Source: Ditibartonella apis
GTDB lineage: Bacteria > Pseudomonadota > Alphaproteobacteria > Rhizobiales > Rhizobiaceae
Length of the DNA stretch: 64,000 nt
Direction: 5' to 3'
Assembly (NCBI RefSeq): GCF_001952075.1
Contig: NZ_LXYU01000001.1
Location: 62,001 to 126,000, forward strand
The position numbers and the translations under genes are program-made. The notes under the pieces were generated by a model. That model did not search any database. It saw nothing but the letters and a program-made list of their open reading frames with translations, and was not told the DNA's origin. Shown piece by piece: positions 1 through 8,527 of this stretch (position 1 is the stretch's first letter; every line of letters starts with the position of its first letter).

Positions 1-87
1 CTTTTATCTGATCAAACAGGAAAGTTTCAAAACCTCTTTCCAGCGGCTTTGGACAGGCACAAAAATTGCGCAATCCATCTTTCCATC

Positions 88-123
88 AAATAAAATAAGC
101 ACTGTATCGGGCTACAGTGCTTA
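88..123 (-). terminator. Rho-independent terminator of the 2-hydroxyacid dehydrogenase gene
   Basis: A perfect 11-bp inverted repeat lies at 96-106 and 113-123 around a 6-base loop. Read on the minus strand, the hairpin is followed by a T-rich tract (TTATTTTATTT), so it ends transcripts coming from the gene at 241-1185. On the plus strand nothing T-rich follows. The stretch 124-240 between this hairpin and the gene holds nothing else I recognise. Confidence 0.75.
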
Positions 124-240
124 TATTCCCGTTTACCAACTTTTTCGGTGATAAACATCGTAAAGAATGCGCTTTTTGAAAAGCATTCCCCAACTATCTG
201 CCAAGAGACCGCATGTCTCATTCCCGACAGATATTCAACC

Positions 241-1185
241 TCAAAGTTTAACTTCCGAAGGCAAAGGTTTGTCGGCGAAAAAGGCGTCAATATTTTCCAC
301 CACAAGATCGGACATTCTGTCGCGTGTTTCAACAGTGCCACTGCCATGGTGGGGATAGAAAACCACATTCTCGAGCTTATAGAATGCCGGATTGATGTTC
401 GGCTCGTTAAGATAGACATCAAGACCGGCCGTTTCCAATTCTTTGCTTTGCAAGGCTTTAATCATGGCATCTTCATCAATAACCGTGCCGCGAGAGATAT
501 TAATAAGAGAACCGCGGTTTCCAAGTGCTGCAATCACTTCTTTGGAAATCAGTTTTTCAGTTTCCTTGCCGCCCGTTACTGCAACAACCAGAATATCCGA
601 CCACTTGGCAAGTTCGACGAGCGAGGGGAAAAACTGATAAGCGACATCCGGTTTTTTATGGCGGCCGTAATAGCCGATTGCGAGCCCGCAACTTTCAAAC
701 CGTTTGGCAATAGCATGTCCAATCCGCCCTAGTCCGACGACACCGGCGCGTTTTCCGGCAGTTGTTTCTGTGAGAGCCATCGGCCCTTTTTTGGCCCACT
801 CACCGGAGCGCACATAATGATCACCGAAAACAAGCCTGCGACGGGCGGCGAGCATCAACATCAATGCCACATCGGCAACGTCATCGGTCAACACATCCGG
901 CGTATTGGTTAAACGGATTTTATGATCCTTCAGGTCTTTCAGATTAACCTGATCAAAACCGGCTGTCACACAGGCAACAAGCCCGACTTGTGGCAGTTTC
1001 GAAATCAGATTTTTGTCAAAAACAATATTGCCGGTACTGATAACTGCACGACAATCTTTTGCATTTTTTTCAATAAAACCGTCATTATCCTTGACCAAAT
1101 CCGCGCGTAATAAATGATAACGTTTGTCGAGGTCTCCCATTTGACGCTCTTCAAGTGGACTTAGTACCAATATATCCTGTTTCAC
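241..1185 (-). CDS. D-isomer specific 2-hydroxyacid dehydrogenase (glyoxylate/hydroxypyruvate reductase type)
   Basis: This is a 314-residue cytosolic NAD(P)H-dependent dehydrogenase that should interconvert a 2-keto acid and a D-2-hydroxy acid. Seen directly: the Rossmann motif GLGRIG at residues 151-156 and the family's catalytic triad, Arg232 (in NISRG), Glu261 (in YLNEP) and His279 (in YPHHGSGT). The length is normal for the family. The start is a GTG at 1185, chosen because GGGAG lies six bases upstream and no better ATG exists. It is monocistronic, divergent from the M29 peptidase gene and closed by a hairpin at 96-123. The exact substrate (glyoxylate, hydroxypyruvate, D-glycerate or another) cannot be told from sequence alone, so no gene symbol is given. 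Family assignment is firm. Confidence 0.9.
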   Translation of the reverse strand: MKQDILVLSPLEERQMGDLDKRYHLLRADLVKDNDGFIEKNAKDCRAVISTGNIVFDKNLISKLPQVGLVACVTAGFDQVNLKDLKDHKIRLTNTPDVLTDDVADVALMLMLAARRRLVFGDHYVRSGEWAKKGPMALTETTAGKRAGVVGLGRIGHAIAKRFESCGLAIGYYGRHKKPDVAYQFFPSLVELAKWSDILVVAVTGGKETEKLISKEVIAALGNRGSLINISRGTVIDEDAMIKALQSKELETAGLDVYLNEPNINPAFYKLENVVFYPHHGSGTVETRDRMSDLVVENIDAFFADKPLPSEVKL

Positions 1186-1432
1186 ATTATTCTCCCTCTG
1201 GTTTTATTAAATTATTCTCCAACAAAAGATATTAATGAATAGAACCTTACTGTCTATCGAAATTTTTAAACTCCACTAAAGTTTTAAATTCTGTTTCCAA
1301 TGCCGGTCCCGTTTCGTTCCCGTTTTTCTCCGTCGTTATTCCGAAGTGCCTTTAATATTGCTGTCAAAAACATTATTATTTGTTCAGTAGATGTCATTTG
1401 GCGATTTTTAATTTCAAAAGGAAACACCCGCA

Positions 1433-2677
1433 ATGAATGAAGACCAATCTGTTATCGATCCTCAAAAGCTTGACCGGCTCGCAGAAGTCGCCGTCAAGGT
1501 CGGTCTCAACCTGCAGAAAGGTCAAGATCTCGTCCTCACAAGCCCGCTCGCGGCACTTCCACTGGTGCGCCGGATTGCCTATCACGCTTATAAAGCCGGT
1601 GCCGGTGTTGTTACCCCTATTTTCAGCGATGAAGAAATGACGCTTTGTCGTTTCAAAGATGCTCATGAAAAGAGTTTCGATAAGGCAGCAAGCTGGCTTT
1701 ATGAAGGTATGGCAAGAGCCTACGCAAACGGGGCGGCCCGTCTTGCTATCGCCGGTGATAATCCGTCACTTCTTGCTAATGAAGATCCAGCCAAAGTATC
1801 ACGCGTAAACAAGGCTACATCACTCGCCTATCAACCGGCACTAGAAAAAATTGCCGGTTTTGACATCAACTGGAATATCGTTTCCTATCCCAATCCGTCA
1901 TGGGCGGCCGTGGTTTTTCCGGATTTGCCAATCATCGAGGCGACAAAAAAACTTGCAGATGCAATATTTTCTGCTTCCCGTGTTGATAAGCCGGATGCAA
2001 TCGGCGCATGGAAAGATCATAATGCCAATCTGAAAAAACATGCAAAATGGTTGAATGACCAACGATTTTCTGCCCTTCATTATAGTGGCCCCGGAACAGA
2101 TCTCACAATCGGTCTTGCTGATGGTCATGAATGGCAAGGCGGTGCCTCAAAAGCAAAAAATGGCGTTATCTGCAATCCCAATATTCCGACCGAAGAAGTT
2201 TTCACGACACCTCACGCCCATCGGGTTGAAGGTCATGTAAGCTCGACAAAGCCTCTATCCTATCAAGGCACATTGATTGACAACATCAAAGTACGTTTTG
2301 AAAAAGGGCGTATTGTTGAAGCGCACGCTTCGAAAGGCGAAAAAGTATTGCAACAGATATTGGATACCGATGAAGGTGCCCGTCATTTGGGCGAAGTTGC
2401 TCTCGTTCCCAATTCATCGCCAATTTCTGCAAGCGGCCTGTTGTTCTATAATACATTATTTGATGAAAATGCGGCCTGCCACATCGCCCTTGGACAATGC
2501 TATTCAAAATGCTTCTTGCGCGGAGCCGCACTATCGAAAGAACAAATTGAAAAACAGGGAGGCAATAAAAGCCTTATCCATATCGACTGGATGATCGGGT
2601 CGGGAGAAATCGATATTGACGGTATCACCGCTGACGGGAAAAAAGTTCCGGTCTTCAGAAAAGGCGAATGGGCTTAA
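1433..2677 (+). CDS. M29 family metallo-aminopeptidase
   Basis: This 414-residue protein matches the M29 (AmpS/PepS/aminopeptidase T) family, cytosolic dinuclear-metal enzymes that release N-terminal amino acids from peptides. Recognisable parts are the N-terminal GLNLQKGQDLVL segment, the central NIPTEEVFTTPH segment, which carries a conserved glutamate and histidine of the metal site, and the C-terminal HIDWMIGSGEIDIDG block. The ATG at 1433 has AAAAGGAAA about eight bases upstream. It stands alone, divergent from the dehydrogenase gene, and is followed by a stem-loop at 2714-2749. The family call is firm; substrate preference is unknown. Confidence 0.9.
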   Translation: MNEDQSVIDPQKLDRLAEVAVKVGLNLQKGQDLVLTSPLAALPLVRRIAYHAYKAGAGVVTPIFSDEEMTLCRFKDAHEKSFDKAASWLYEGMARAYANGAARLAIAGDNPSLLANEDPAKVSRVNKATSLAYQPALEKIAGFDINWNIVSYPNPSWAAVVFPDLPIIEATKKLADAIFSASRVDKPDAIGAWKDHNANLKKHAKWLNDQRFSALHYSGPGTDLTIGLADGHEWQGGASKAKNGVICNPNIPTEEVFTTPHAHRVEGHVSSTKPLSYQGTLIDNIKVRFEKGRIVEAHASKGEKVLQQILDTDEGARHLGEVALVPNSSPISASGLLFYNTLFDENAACHIALGQCYSKCFLRGAALSKEQIEKQGGNKSLIHIDWMIGSGEIDIDGITADGKKVPVFRKGEWA

Positions 2678-2713
2678 TTACGCCCATTTTTTTGAACAAC
2701 CCGATTTAAAAAT

Positions 2714-2753
2714 ACGGATTTCGTTTTTTATTAAAAATTCGAAATCCGTTTTA
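2714..2753 (+). terminator. Stem-loop after the M29 aminopeptidase gene
   Basis: A perfect 10-bp inverted repeat (ACGGATTTCG at 2714-2723, CGAAATCCGT at 2740-2749) with a 16-base AT-rich loop lies 37 bases after the stop codon. It is followed by TTTAAC, a short T tract. It probably ends the aminopeptidase transcript. Confidence 0.6.
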
Positions 2754-2764
2754 ACATGACTAAA

Positions 2765-2846
2765 AACAACAAAAAGGCCGGGGAATAACCCGACCTTCCG
2801 TTATGCAATGACTGCCAGTACATCCGTGGTCAATCACCGCTGTATT
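2765..2846 (-). ncRNA. Candidate small RNA on the minus strand
   Basis: A terminator-like hairpin lies at 2774-2797. On the minus strand it has a 9-bp stem (one G-T wobble), a 6-base loop and the tail TTTTTGTTG. On the plus strand the wobble becomes an A-C mismatch and no T tract follows, so the hairpin is directional. About 55-80 bases upstream on the same strand is TTGAAA (2881-2876), a 17-base spacer and TAAATT (2858-2853), a reasonable sigma-70 promoter. No coding frame fills the space, so a transcript of about 80 nt is inferred. I do not recognise a known RNA family. The rest of the 2678-3238 spacer shows no other gene. Confidence 0.4.
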
Positions 2847-3238
2847 GAACCTAATTTAGGTGTGTTATCGTGCTTTTTCAAGTAGATAACATTTAATTGT
2901 GTTCGATAGATAACAGTTCAGGATTAACAATCCGTTAATTTTTTACCCCATACAGTCCTATTTTCACGACATTATATATTAAAAATGTTTTTATAATCCA
3001 GTGTGGTTAAAGAACGTTTCGTATCACTTTATTTGATGACAATTTTAAAATTTTTTTGCGACTTATTGTTCGGTAAAAAATACCATTCCACTATCTACAA
3101 AACTCAATTTTCCAAGAGAAAAACTTTTCCCCGACCTTAAAATCCGCTCGCGTAACCATTATTTTTAGTAAGTCAATGTTATATGCCTGAACCGGAGCGG
3201 TTGAAATAAACTTCCGCTTATAATCAAAGCAATCGTAT

Positions 3239-4114
3239 ATGCCTGAGCTTCCTGAAGTTGAAACTGTAAAACGTGGTCTCGAACCAAGCTTCACCCATGC
3301 GAAGATAATAAGTGTCAAGCAGAACCGGCCGGATTTACGTTTTCCATTTCCGGAAAATTTTCAGTCCCGTCTTACCGGTCGTGAAATTATTGGCCTCGGA
3401 CGGCGGGCAAAATATCTGCTTATCCATCTTGATAATGATGAAACCATTATAAGCCATTTGGGCATGTCCGGTTCGTGGCGAATTGAAAACACGACACTTG
3501 GTTCCTATTATCATGAAACAAACAAGCTTGCGGCACATGACCATTTTGAAATGGATATCAGAACGCCGAATGGTGAGTTTTTACATGCCGTCTATAATGA
3601 CCCGCGCCGTTTCGGTTTTATGCTTTTGACAAAAACCACAGAGCTGGAACACCATAAATTGTTGGCCCATTTAGGCCCCGAACCAACAGGAAACGGTCTT
3701 TCAGGTGCCTATCTCAACGACGTTTTGCATAACAGGAAAGCCCCTCTTAAAGCCGCACTTCTCAATCAGTCCATCATTGCCGGTCTTGGAAATATTTATG
3801 TTTGCGAGGCTTTATGGCGAAGTCACCTTTCTCCAAAACGCAAATCATCGACATTAGGGGCAAAATCTGCGGCAGCGCAAAAAAAATCTGCAATCCTTGC
3901 ACAAAATATCCGCGATGTTATCAACGAAGCCATCGAAGCGGGTGGCTCTTCCCTACGCGATTACGTTCATGCAGATGGTTCGCTCGGCTATTTCCAACAC
4001 CGGTTTTCTGTTTATGACCGTGAAGGGGAACCATGCCCCGAATGTGGAAAGGCTATAAAACGAATTATCCAATCCGGCCGTTCGAGTTTTTATTGCACGC
4101 ATTGTCAAAGGTAA
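3239..4114 (+). CDS. mutM: Formamidopyrimidine-DNA glycosylase (Fpg)
   Basis: This 291-residue enzyme excises oxidised purines such as 8-oxoguanine and nicks the abasic site. The protein begins MPELPEVET, giving the catalytic N-terminal proline (after Met removal) and Glu2. A conserved Lys sits in GRRAKYLL. The C terminus is a complete four-cysteine zinc finger (CPECGK ... YCTHC). Length is normal. The start is fixed by the family's N terminus. No Shine-Dalgarno sequence precedes it, and a TATAAT lies only 15-20 bases upstream (3219-3224), so the mRNA may be nearly leaderless. It is a single gene; the neighbouring M20-rnd pair begins 164 bases later. Confidence 0.96.
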   Translation: MPELPEVETVKRGLEPSFTHAKIISVKQNRPDLRFPFPENFQSRLTGREIIGLGRRAKYLLIHLDNDETIISHLGMSGSWRIENTTLGSYYHETNKLAAHDHFEMDIRTPNGEFLHAVYNDPRRFGFMLLTKTTELEHHKLLAHLGPEPTGNGLSGAYLNDVLHNRKAPLKAALLNQSIIAGLGNIYVCEALWRSHLSPKRKSSTLGAKSAAAQKKSAILAQNIRDVINEAIEAGGSSLRDYVHADGSLGYFQHRFSVYDREGEPCPECGKAIKRIIQSGRSSFYCTHCQR

Positions 4115-4278
4115 TATCGGGGAAGAGACGTGAGAAATTTACAGTAATGCAAAACCGGAAACTTTGTACCGGATATGATGTAACAACTGCTAACAAGTCA
4201 AAAATGATGCGAACGGCTTGCAAAACAGCTTAAGAGGCTTAAAGTTGTTTTTCAATTTACTAACTGCAGGTGCACTCC

Positions 4279-5661
4279 ATGCTTGACAAAGTTTTATCCC
4301 GTCTTGATGCAAATCTTGATAATAGTCTGCAACATGTCTTTGACCTGTTGCGCATCCCTTCTATTTCGACCGACCCGAAATATAAGGATGATTGTCGCAA
4401 AGCTGCCGATTGGCTGGTCGATGATTTGAAATCGATCGGTTTTGAAGCCTCGCGCCGCGATACCACCGGCAATCCCATGGTTGTTGCCCATCATCCGGGA
4501 CCGACAAAAGATGCTCCCCATGTTTTGTTTTATGGCCACTATGATGTGCAGCCGGTTGACCCCCTCAACCTTTGGGAAGATGATCCTTTCGATCCGAAAA
4601 TAAAACAGTTAAACGGTGAAAAGGTCATTGCCGCGCGCGGTGCCGGTGACGACAAGGGACAGCTTATGACATTTGTCGAAGCATGCCGCGCCTTTAAAAA
4701 GGAAACCGGTACCCTTCCGGTTGCAGTTACTATCCTGTTCGAGGGGGAAGAGGAATCCGGCTCTCCTTCGCTACAACCATTTTTGCATGCCCACAAAGAC
4801 GAATTGAAGGCCGATTACGCACTTGTCTGCGACACAACCATGTGGGACGCTAATACGCCTTCTATTTCTATAGCGCTGAGAGGCATGGTTGGTGAGGAAA
4901 TCATCATCAAAGGTGCCGATCGCGATCTGCATTCCGGCCACTTTGGCGGTGCTGCGGCAAATCCCATTCAAATTCTCGCAAAAATTATTGCTGGCCTGCA
5001 CGATGAAAACGGCCATGTAACCCTTAAAGGATTCTATGACGGGGTAGAAGAAACACCGGAAGCTGTTTTGAAATCGTGGAACGCACTTAATCGTGGTCCT
5101 AAAGAATTTCTCGGCCCCGTGGGCTTGTCGATTCCGGCAGGTGAAAAGGGACGCACCGTACTTGAAATGACATGGGCAAGACCGACCGCCGAGGTCAATG
5201 GCATTAGCGGCGGTTACGAGGGAGAAGGCTTCAAAACCGTTATTGCCGCCAAAGCCAGTGCAAAAATTTCCTTCAGACTTGTTCACAAACAAGATCCGGC
5301 AAAAATCAGAAAATCATTCCGTGATTATGTTCGTTCCCAAATTCCGGCCGACTGTTCGGTTGAATTTAAAGATCACGGCGCTTCTCCGGCAATCAACCTT
5401 GCCTATGATTCGGCTCTTGTCCAGCTTGCCAAGAAAGCTTTGACCGAAGAATGGAACAAACCGGCTATTCTTGCAGCCATGGGCGGCTCTATTCCGATTG
5501 TCGGTGATTTCCAATCTCTTCTCGGTATGGAATCATTGCTTGTCGGTTTCGGGCTCGACGACGATCGCATCCATTCTCCAAATGAAAAATACAATCTCAA
5601 ATCATTCCATAAAGGCCAACGCTCCTGGGCAAGAATTCTAGCTGCTTTGGGAAACAAATAG
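4279..5661 (+). CDS. M20 family metallopeptidase (dipeptidase)
   Basis: This is a 460-residue cytosolic zinc peptidase of the M20 dipeptidase group (ArgE/DapE/CNDP-like). The metal and catalytic motifs are visible: FYGHYDVQP (His ligand and Asp), GAGDDKG (bridging Asp), EGEEESGS (general-base Glu and Glu ligand) and a dimerisation-domain HSGHFGG. Length is typical. The start chosen is the ATG at 4279, because AGGTG lies seven bases upstream; an in-frame GTG at 4270 would add three residues but has no ribosome site. The rnd gene follows after 10 bases, so the two are probably co-transcribed. The real substrate is not predictable; dipeptides are the family default. Confidence 0.9.
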   Translation: MLDKVLSRLDANLDNSLQHVFDLLRIPSISTDPKYKDDCRKAADWLVDDLKSIGFEASRRDTTGNPMVVAHHPGPTKDAPHVLFYGHYDVQPVDPLNLWEDDPFDPKIKQLNGEKVIAARGAGDDKGQLMTFVEACRAFKKETGTLPVAVTILFEGEEESGSPSLQPFLHAHKDELKADYALVCDTTMWDANTPSISIALRGMVGEEIIIKGADRDLHSGHFGGAAANPIQILAKIIAGLHDENGHVTLKGFYDGVEETPEAVLKSWNALNRGPKEFLGPVGLSIPAGEKGRTVLEMTWARPTAEVNGISGGYEGEGFKTVIAAKASAKISFRLVHKQDPAKIRKSFRDYVRSQIPADCSVEFKDHGASPAINLAYDSALVQLAKKALTEEWNKPAILAAMGGSIPIVGDFQSLLGMESLLVGFGLDDDRIHSPNEKYNLKSFHKGQRSWARILAALGNK

Positions 5662-5671
5662 GACAATAAGA

Positions 5672-6292
5672 ATGGCTAAAATACGCGTTCACAAAGGTGA
5701 TTTGCCTGACTTGAAAAATTATAATGTCAAGGAAGTTGCCATTGACACTGAAACTCTGGGGCTTCAGCCCCATCGCGACCGGCTCTGCGTCGTCCAGATT
5801 TCACCGGGAGACGGCACTGCCGATGTTATCCAGATTGCCAAGGGGCAAAAGACGGCACCAAATCTTGTAAAGATTCTGAAAGATCCTGACATCACCAAAA
5901 TCTTCCATTTCGGCCGTTTCGACCTCGCCGTATTGGCTCTGACATTCGGTGTCATGGCAAGACCGGTTTTCTGCACAAAAATTGCCTCGAAGCTCACCCG
6001 CACATATACTGACCGGCATGGTTTAAAGGACCTTGTCGCCGAACTTCTTGAAATCAATATTTCCAAACAACAGCAGTCATCCGACTGGGGTGCTGACGAA
6101 CTGTCTCCCGCACAAGTCGAATATGCAGCAACCGATGTTCTTTATCTTCACCGGTTGAAAGCGATTCTTGCAGCCAGGCTCATCAGGGATGGCCGCGAGA
6201 GTGTGGCAAAATCGTGTTTCGAATTCCTGCCATCAAGGTCGGAACTTGATCTTATTGGCTTTCCCGAAGTCGATATTTTCGCCCATAGTTGA
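5672..6292 (+). CDS. rnd: Ribonuclease D, short form
   Basis: This 206-residue 3'-5' exonuclease has the DEDDy signature: Asp and Glu in AIDTETLGL, Asp in HFGRFDLAVL, and Tyr and Asp in YAATDVLYLHRL. It consists only of the nuclease domain; the two HRDC domains of E. coli RNase D (about 375 residues) are absent, as in many Rhizobiales. Its role would be trimming of tRNA and other RNA 3' ends. The ATG at 5672 is preceded by AGGA at eight bases. It is the second gene of an M20-rnd pair and ends at a strong terminator at 6321-6344. Confidence 0.9.
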   Translation: MAKIRVHKGDLPDLKNYNVKEVAIDTETLGLQPHRDRLCVVQISPGDGTADVIQIAKGQKTAPNLVKILKDPDITKIFHFGRFDLAVLALTFGVMARPVFCTKIASKLTRTYTDRHGLKDLVAELLEINISKQQQSSDWGADELSPAQVEYAATDVLYLHRLKAILAARLIRDGRESVAKSCFEFLPSRSELDLIGFPEVDIFAHS

Positions 6293-6320
6293 TTCGCAAA
6301 ACACATTTTTAAATTACAAA

Positions 6321-6345
6321 ACGCCGGTTTTCCGGCGTTTTTTTA
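6321..6345 (+). terminator. Rho-independent terminator after rnd
   Basis: ACGCCGG (6321-6327), a TTTT loop and CCGGCGT (6332-6338) are followed by a run of T. It begins 28 bases after the rnd stop and separates rnd from the porin genes. Confidence 0.9.
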
Positions 6346-6422
6346 TACTTTGTTTACCATACTGAAGAGCTTCTTGCCTAAATAGCTCAAAAAAAGGCTC
6401 ATTCCACTTGCTGTGGCATTTT

Positions 6423-6454
6423 TGCTACAGACTTTATAGTCGCACAAACTATAG
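6423..6454 (+). promoter_or_regulatory. Promoter-like motif of the first porin gene
   Basis: GCTACAG (6424-6430) and AAACTATA (6446-6453) are spaced like a -35/-10 pair. The same two blocks with one extra spacer base occur before the second porin gene (7653-7683). From the motif to the start codon is about 40 bases in both cases. The -10 block resembles the CTATAT core common in alphaproteobacterial promoters. The functional role is inferred from duplication and spacing. Confidence 0.5.
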
Positions 6455-6492
6455 TGGCCTCAATCGCAATACATTTCGCGTGGAGTTAACAA

Positions 6493-7236
6493 ATGAAAAT
6501 AAAATATCTCGTTGCTGCTTCGGCTTTGGCTTTGACCGCTGCGTCCAGCGCACAAGCTGCTGACGTTGTCATGAATCAGGAACCGGCTCCGGTTGTTGCC
6601 GCTCCTGCTTTCTCCTGGACCGGCTTCTATGCTGGTGGTCAAATCGGTGGTTCATGGTCTGATACAGACCAGAAGATCAAAGGCCGTAGCGATGCAAAAG
6701 ACTTTGCCGGTTTCGGTAAATCCTTCTCACCGGATCCATCAGGTTTCATCGGCGGTCTTTATGCCGGTTACAACTATGATCTTGGCAATAACATCGTTCT
6801 CGGTGCCGACACAGACTGGATCTGGGGTGACATGGACGAAAGCGATAGCAAGTCCTACCTCAAAGGCACAGAAGACGAATTCAAAGTTAGCGGCAAGATC
6901 AAAGAGAAATGGGCTGGATCAACCCGTGCTCGCATCGGCTACTCGATGGATCGCTGGATGCCTTATTTTGCTGGTGGTGTTGCTTATGCCAAGATCGATT
7001 CCGATGCCAAGTTCTCGGATGCTGATGGTGTTTACAGCAAGGCCAGTGGCAACAAGACTTTGACCGGTTACACTTTGGGCGCCGGCGTTGATTATGCCAT
7101 GACCGACCACATCATCCTTCGTGCTGAATATCGTTACACCGATTTCGGCGACAAGGACTTCGGCAACAAAGACTTCAAATATAACGTAGATTACAAGACC
7201 AACGACGTACGCGTTGGTGTTGCTTACAAATTCTAA
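6493..7236 (+). CDS. Outer-membrane beta-barrel protein, Omp25/Omp31 family (first of two)
   Basis: This 247-residue protein has a clear Sec signal peptide of about 22 residues ending in AQA before ADVV. A mature 8-stranded barrel of the Omp25/Omp31/hemin-binding (Hbp) family follows: PAFSWTGFYAGGQIGGSW at the start, YAGYNYDLGNNIVLGADTDW in the middle, HIILRAEYRYTDFGD near the end and a terminal aromatic residue (VAYKF) as used by the BAM complex. In Brucella and Bartonella such proteins are abundant surface antigens, and some bind hemin; binding here is not shown. The ATG at 6493 follows GGAG. It has its own promoter-like motif and its own terminator at 7261-7290, so it is monocistronic. Its neighbour at 7722-8471 is a close paralogue. 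Confidence 0.93.
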   Translation: MKIKYLVAASALALTAASSAQAADVVMNQEPAPVVAAPAFSWTGFYAGGQIGGSWSDTDQKIKGRSDAKDFAGFGKSFSPDPSGFIGGLYAGYNYDLGNNIVLGADTDWIWGDMDESDSKSYLKGTEDEFKVSGKIKEKWAGSTRARIGYSMDRWMPYFAGGVAYAKIDSDAKFSDADGVYSKASGNKTLTGYTLGAGVDYAMTDHIILRAEYRYTDFGDKDFGNKDFKYNVDYKTNDVRVGVAYKF

Positions 7237-7260
7237 TTCTTTTCAAAGAATTGAAAAAGA

Positions 7261-7290
7261 AGCCCTGCAGGAAACTACGGGGCTTTTTTT
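7261..7290 (+). terminator. Rho-independent terminator after the first porin gene
   Basis: AGCCCTG and TACGGGGCT form a stem of about seven pairs including one wobble, followed by a run of seven T. It lies 25 bases after the stop codon. Confidence 0.85.
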
Positions 7291-7652
7291 ATTATCTTGT
7301 TCAACCTTTTTATCTCTTGTCTTGCCTATTGATAGAACCGGAAGACCTGCATTCAATGGAAAGTTCGTCACAAAACCGGATTAAATGCATGGCTATTCCA
7401 TAAAAATGGAACATGGGAAACGGACACGGTCTGTTCTCTTTGACACAAAAATCGATTTGGCATATAAGTCGCCGTCTTGAAAAATTAACGGAAAATTTGC
7501 GAATCGACGTCGTAAAGCCCGGTTTTGATTCTGATCAAAAAGCGTTTTCGACACTTTTTTTAAAAAACGACCCGCATTTTTTCTATATTTTTCAACCCTC
7601 CTCGCATTTTATTGAGGTTTTTGTTTCAGTTTTTGCGAGGTGTGTCTTTCGT
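7291..7652. other. Gene-free spacer between the two porin genes
   Basis: This spacer of about 360 bases has no convincing gene. The frame of the second porin runs open upstream to 7413, but the sequence before 7722 has no signal peptide or porin character and is not counted as coding. A TTTTGA/TCAAAA inverted repeat with a 6-base spacer lies at about 7523-7540 and could be a regulator site. Nothing else stands out. Confidence 0.4.
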
Positions 7653-7684
7653 GCTACAGCAATTCTTATCCGAATAAACTATAT
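7653..7684 (+). promoter_or_regulatory. Promoter-like motif of the second porin gene
   Basis: GCTACAG (7653-7659) and AAACTATAT (7676-7684) repeat the arrangement seen before the first porin gene, with a spacer one base longer. The predicted leader is about 30 bases. The intervening sequence differs between the copies, which points to selection on the two blocks. Confidence 0.5.
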
Positions 7685-7721
7685 AAGTTCAGACGGCATT
7701 TTATTGCATTGGAGAATAAAA

Positions 7722-8471
7722 ATGAAAATTAGATATCTTATTGCTGCTTCCGCAGCTGCTCTTACAGCAGCTTCTGCAGCACAAGCTGCTGACGTTGTAG
7801 CAAATCAGGAGCCAGCTCCTGTTGTTGCAGCACCTGCTTTCTCTTGGACCGGCTTCTATGCTGGTGCCCAGATCGGCGGTTCCTGGTCTGACACAGACCT
7901 TAAGGGCAAATACCAGGGTGCAAATGGCGACTGGAGCCGTAGACAAGGCTTCTCTCCTGATCCGTCAGGCTTCATCGGTGGCATTTATGCCGGTTATAAC
8001 TATGACCTCGGCAACAACATTGTTATCGGTGCTGATACCGACTGGGTATGGGGCGACATGGACGAGAGCGACAAGCGTTCTTACCAGTTTTCTGATGGTT
8101 CGGAATTCAGCCTTAACGGTAAGTTGAAGGAACAGTGGGCCGGTTCAACACGTGCTCGTGTTGGTTATGCAGTTGACCGCTGGATGCCTTACATCGCTGG
8201 TGGTGTTGCTTACGCCAAGGTTGATTCACACTTCCGCATGAAAGATGCTAGCGGCAATACAATCCCTGGTTATTCAGCTAGCGATAGCGATACACTCGTC
8301 GGTTGGACAATCGGCGCTGGTTTCGACTATGCTATGACAGACCACATCATCCTTCGTGCTGAATATCGTTACACCGACTTCGGTGACGAAGACTACAGCA
8401 AGAACAACATCAAGTACAATGTTGACTACAAGACCAACGATTTCCGCGTTGGTGTTGCTTACAAGTTCTAA
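7722..8471 (+). CDS. Outer-membrane beta-barrel protein, Omp25/Omp31 family (second of two)
   Basis: This 249-residue paralogue of the protein at 6493-7236 has a signal peptide of about 22 residues ending in AQA, the same PAFSWTGFYAGAQIGGSW start of the mature barrel and an identical HIILRAEYRYTDFGD block. It also ends VAYKF. The two differ mainly in short segments that would be surface loops, for example after ADTDW and between the sixth and seventh strands. The start is the ATG at 7722, because GGAG precedes it and a signal peptide begins there; the frame remains open upstream to 7413 without protein-like character. It is closed by a terminator at 8493-8520. Hemin binding or porin activity is a family possibility only. 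Confidence 0.93.
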   Translation: MKIRYLIAASAAALTAASAAQAADVVANQEPAPVVAAPAFSWTGFYAGAQIGGSWSDTDLKGKYQGANGDWSRRQGFSPDPSGFIGGIYAGYNYDLGNNIVIGADTDWVWGDMDESDKRSYQFSDGSEFSLNGKLKEQWAGSTRARVGYAVDRWMPYIAGGVAYAKVDSHFRMKDASGNTIPGYSASDSDTLVGWTIGAGFDYAMTDHIILRAEYRYTDFGDEDYSKNNIKYNVDYKTNDFRVGVAYKF

Positions 8472-8492
8472 TTTAATCGAACTTTGTTTTGG

Positions 8493-8527
8493 AAAGGCTC
8501 CGTATTTTACGGGGCCTTTTCTTTTTG
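8493..8527 (+). terminator. Rho-independent terminator after the second porin gene
   Basis: AAGGCTCCGT and ACGGGGCCTT pair with one wobble around a TATTTT-like loop, and TTTTCTTTTTG follows. Confidence 0.85.

Noticed and set aside
148..732. Plus-strand open frame of 194 codons opposite the 2-hydroxyacid dehydrogenase
   Set aside because: It is antisense to a gene with intact catalytic motifs and has no independent features.
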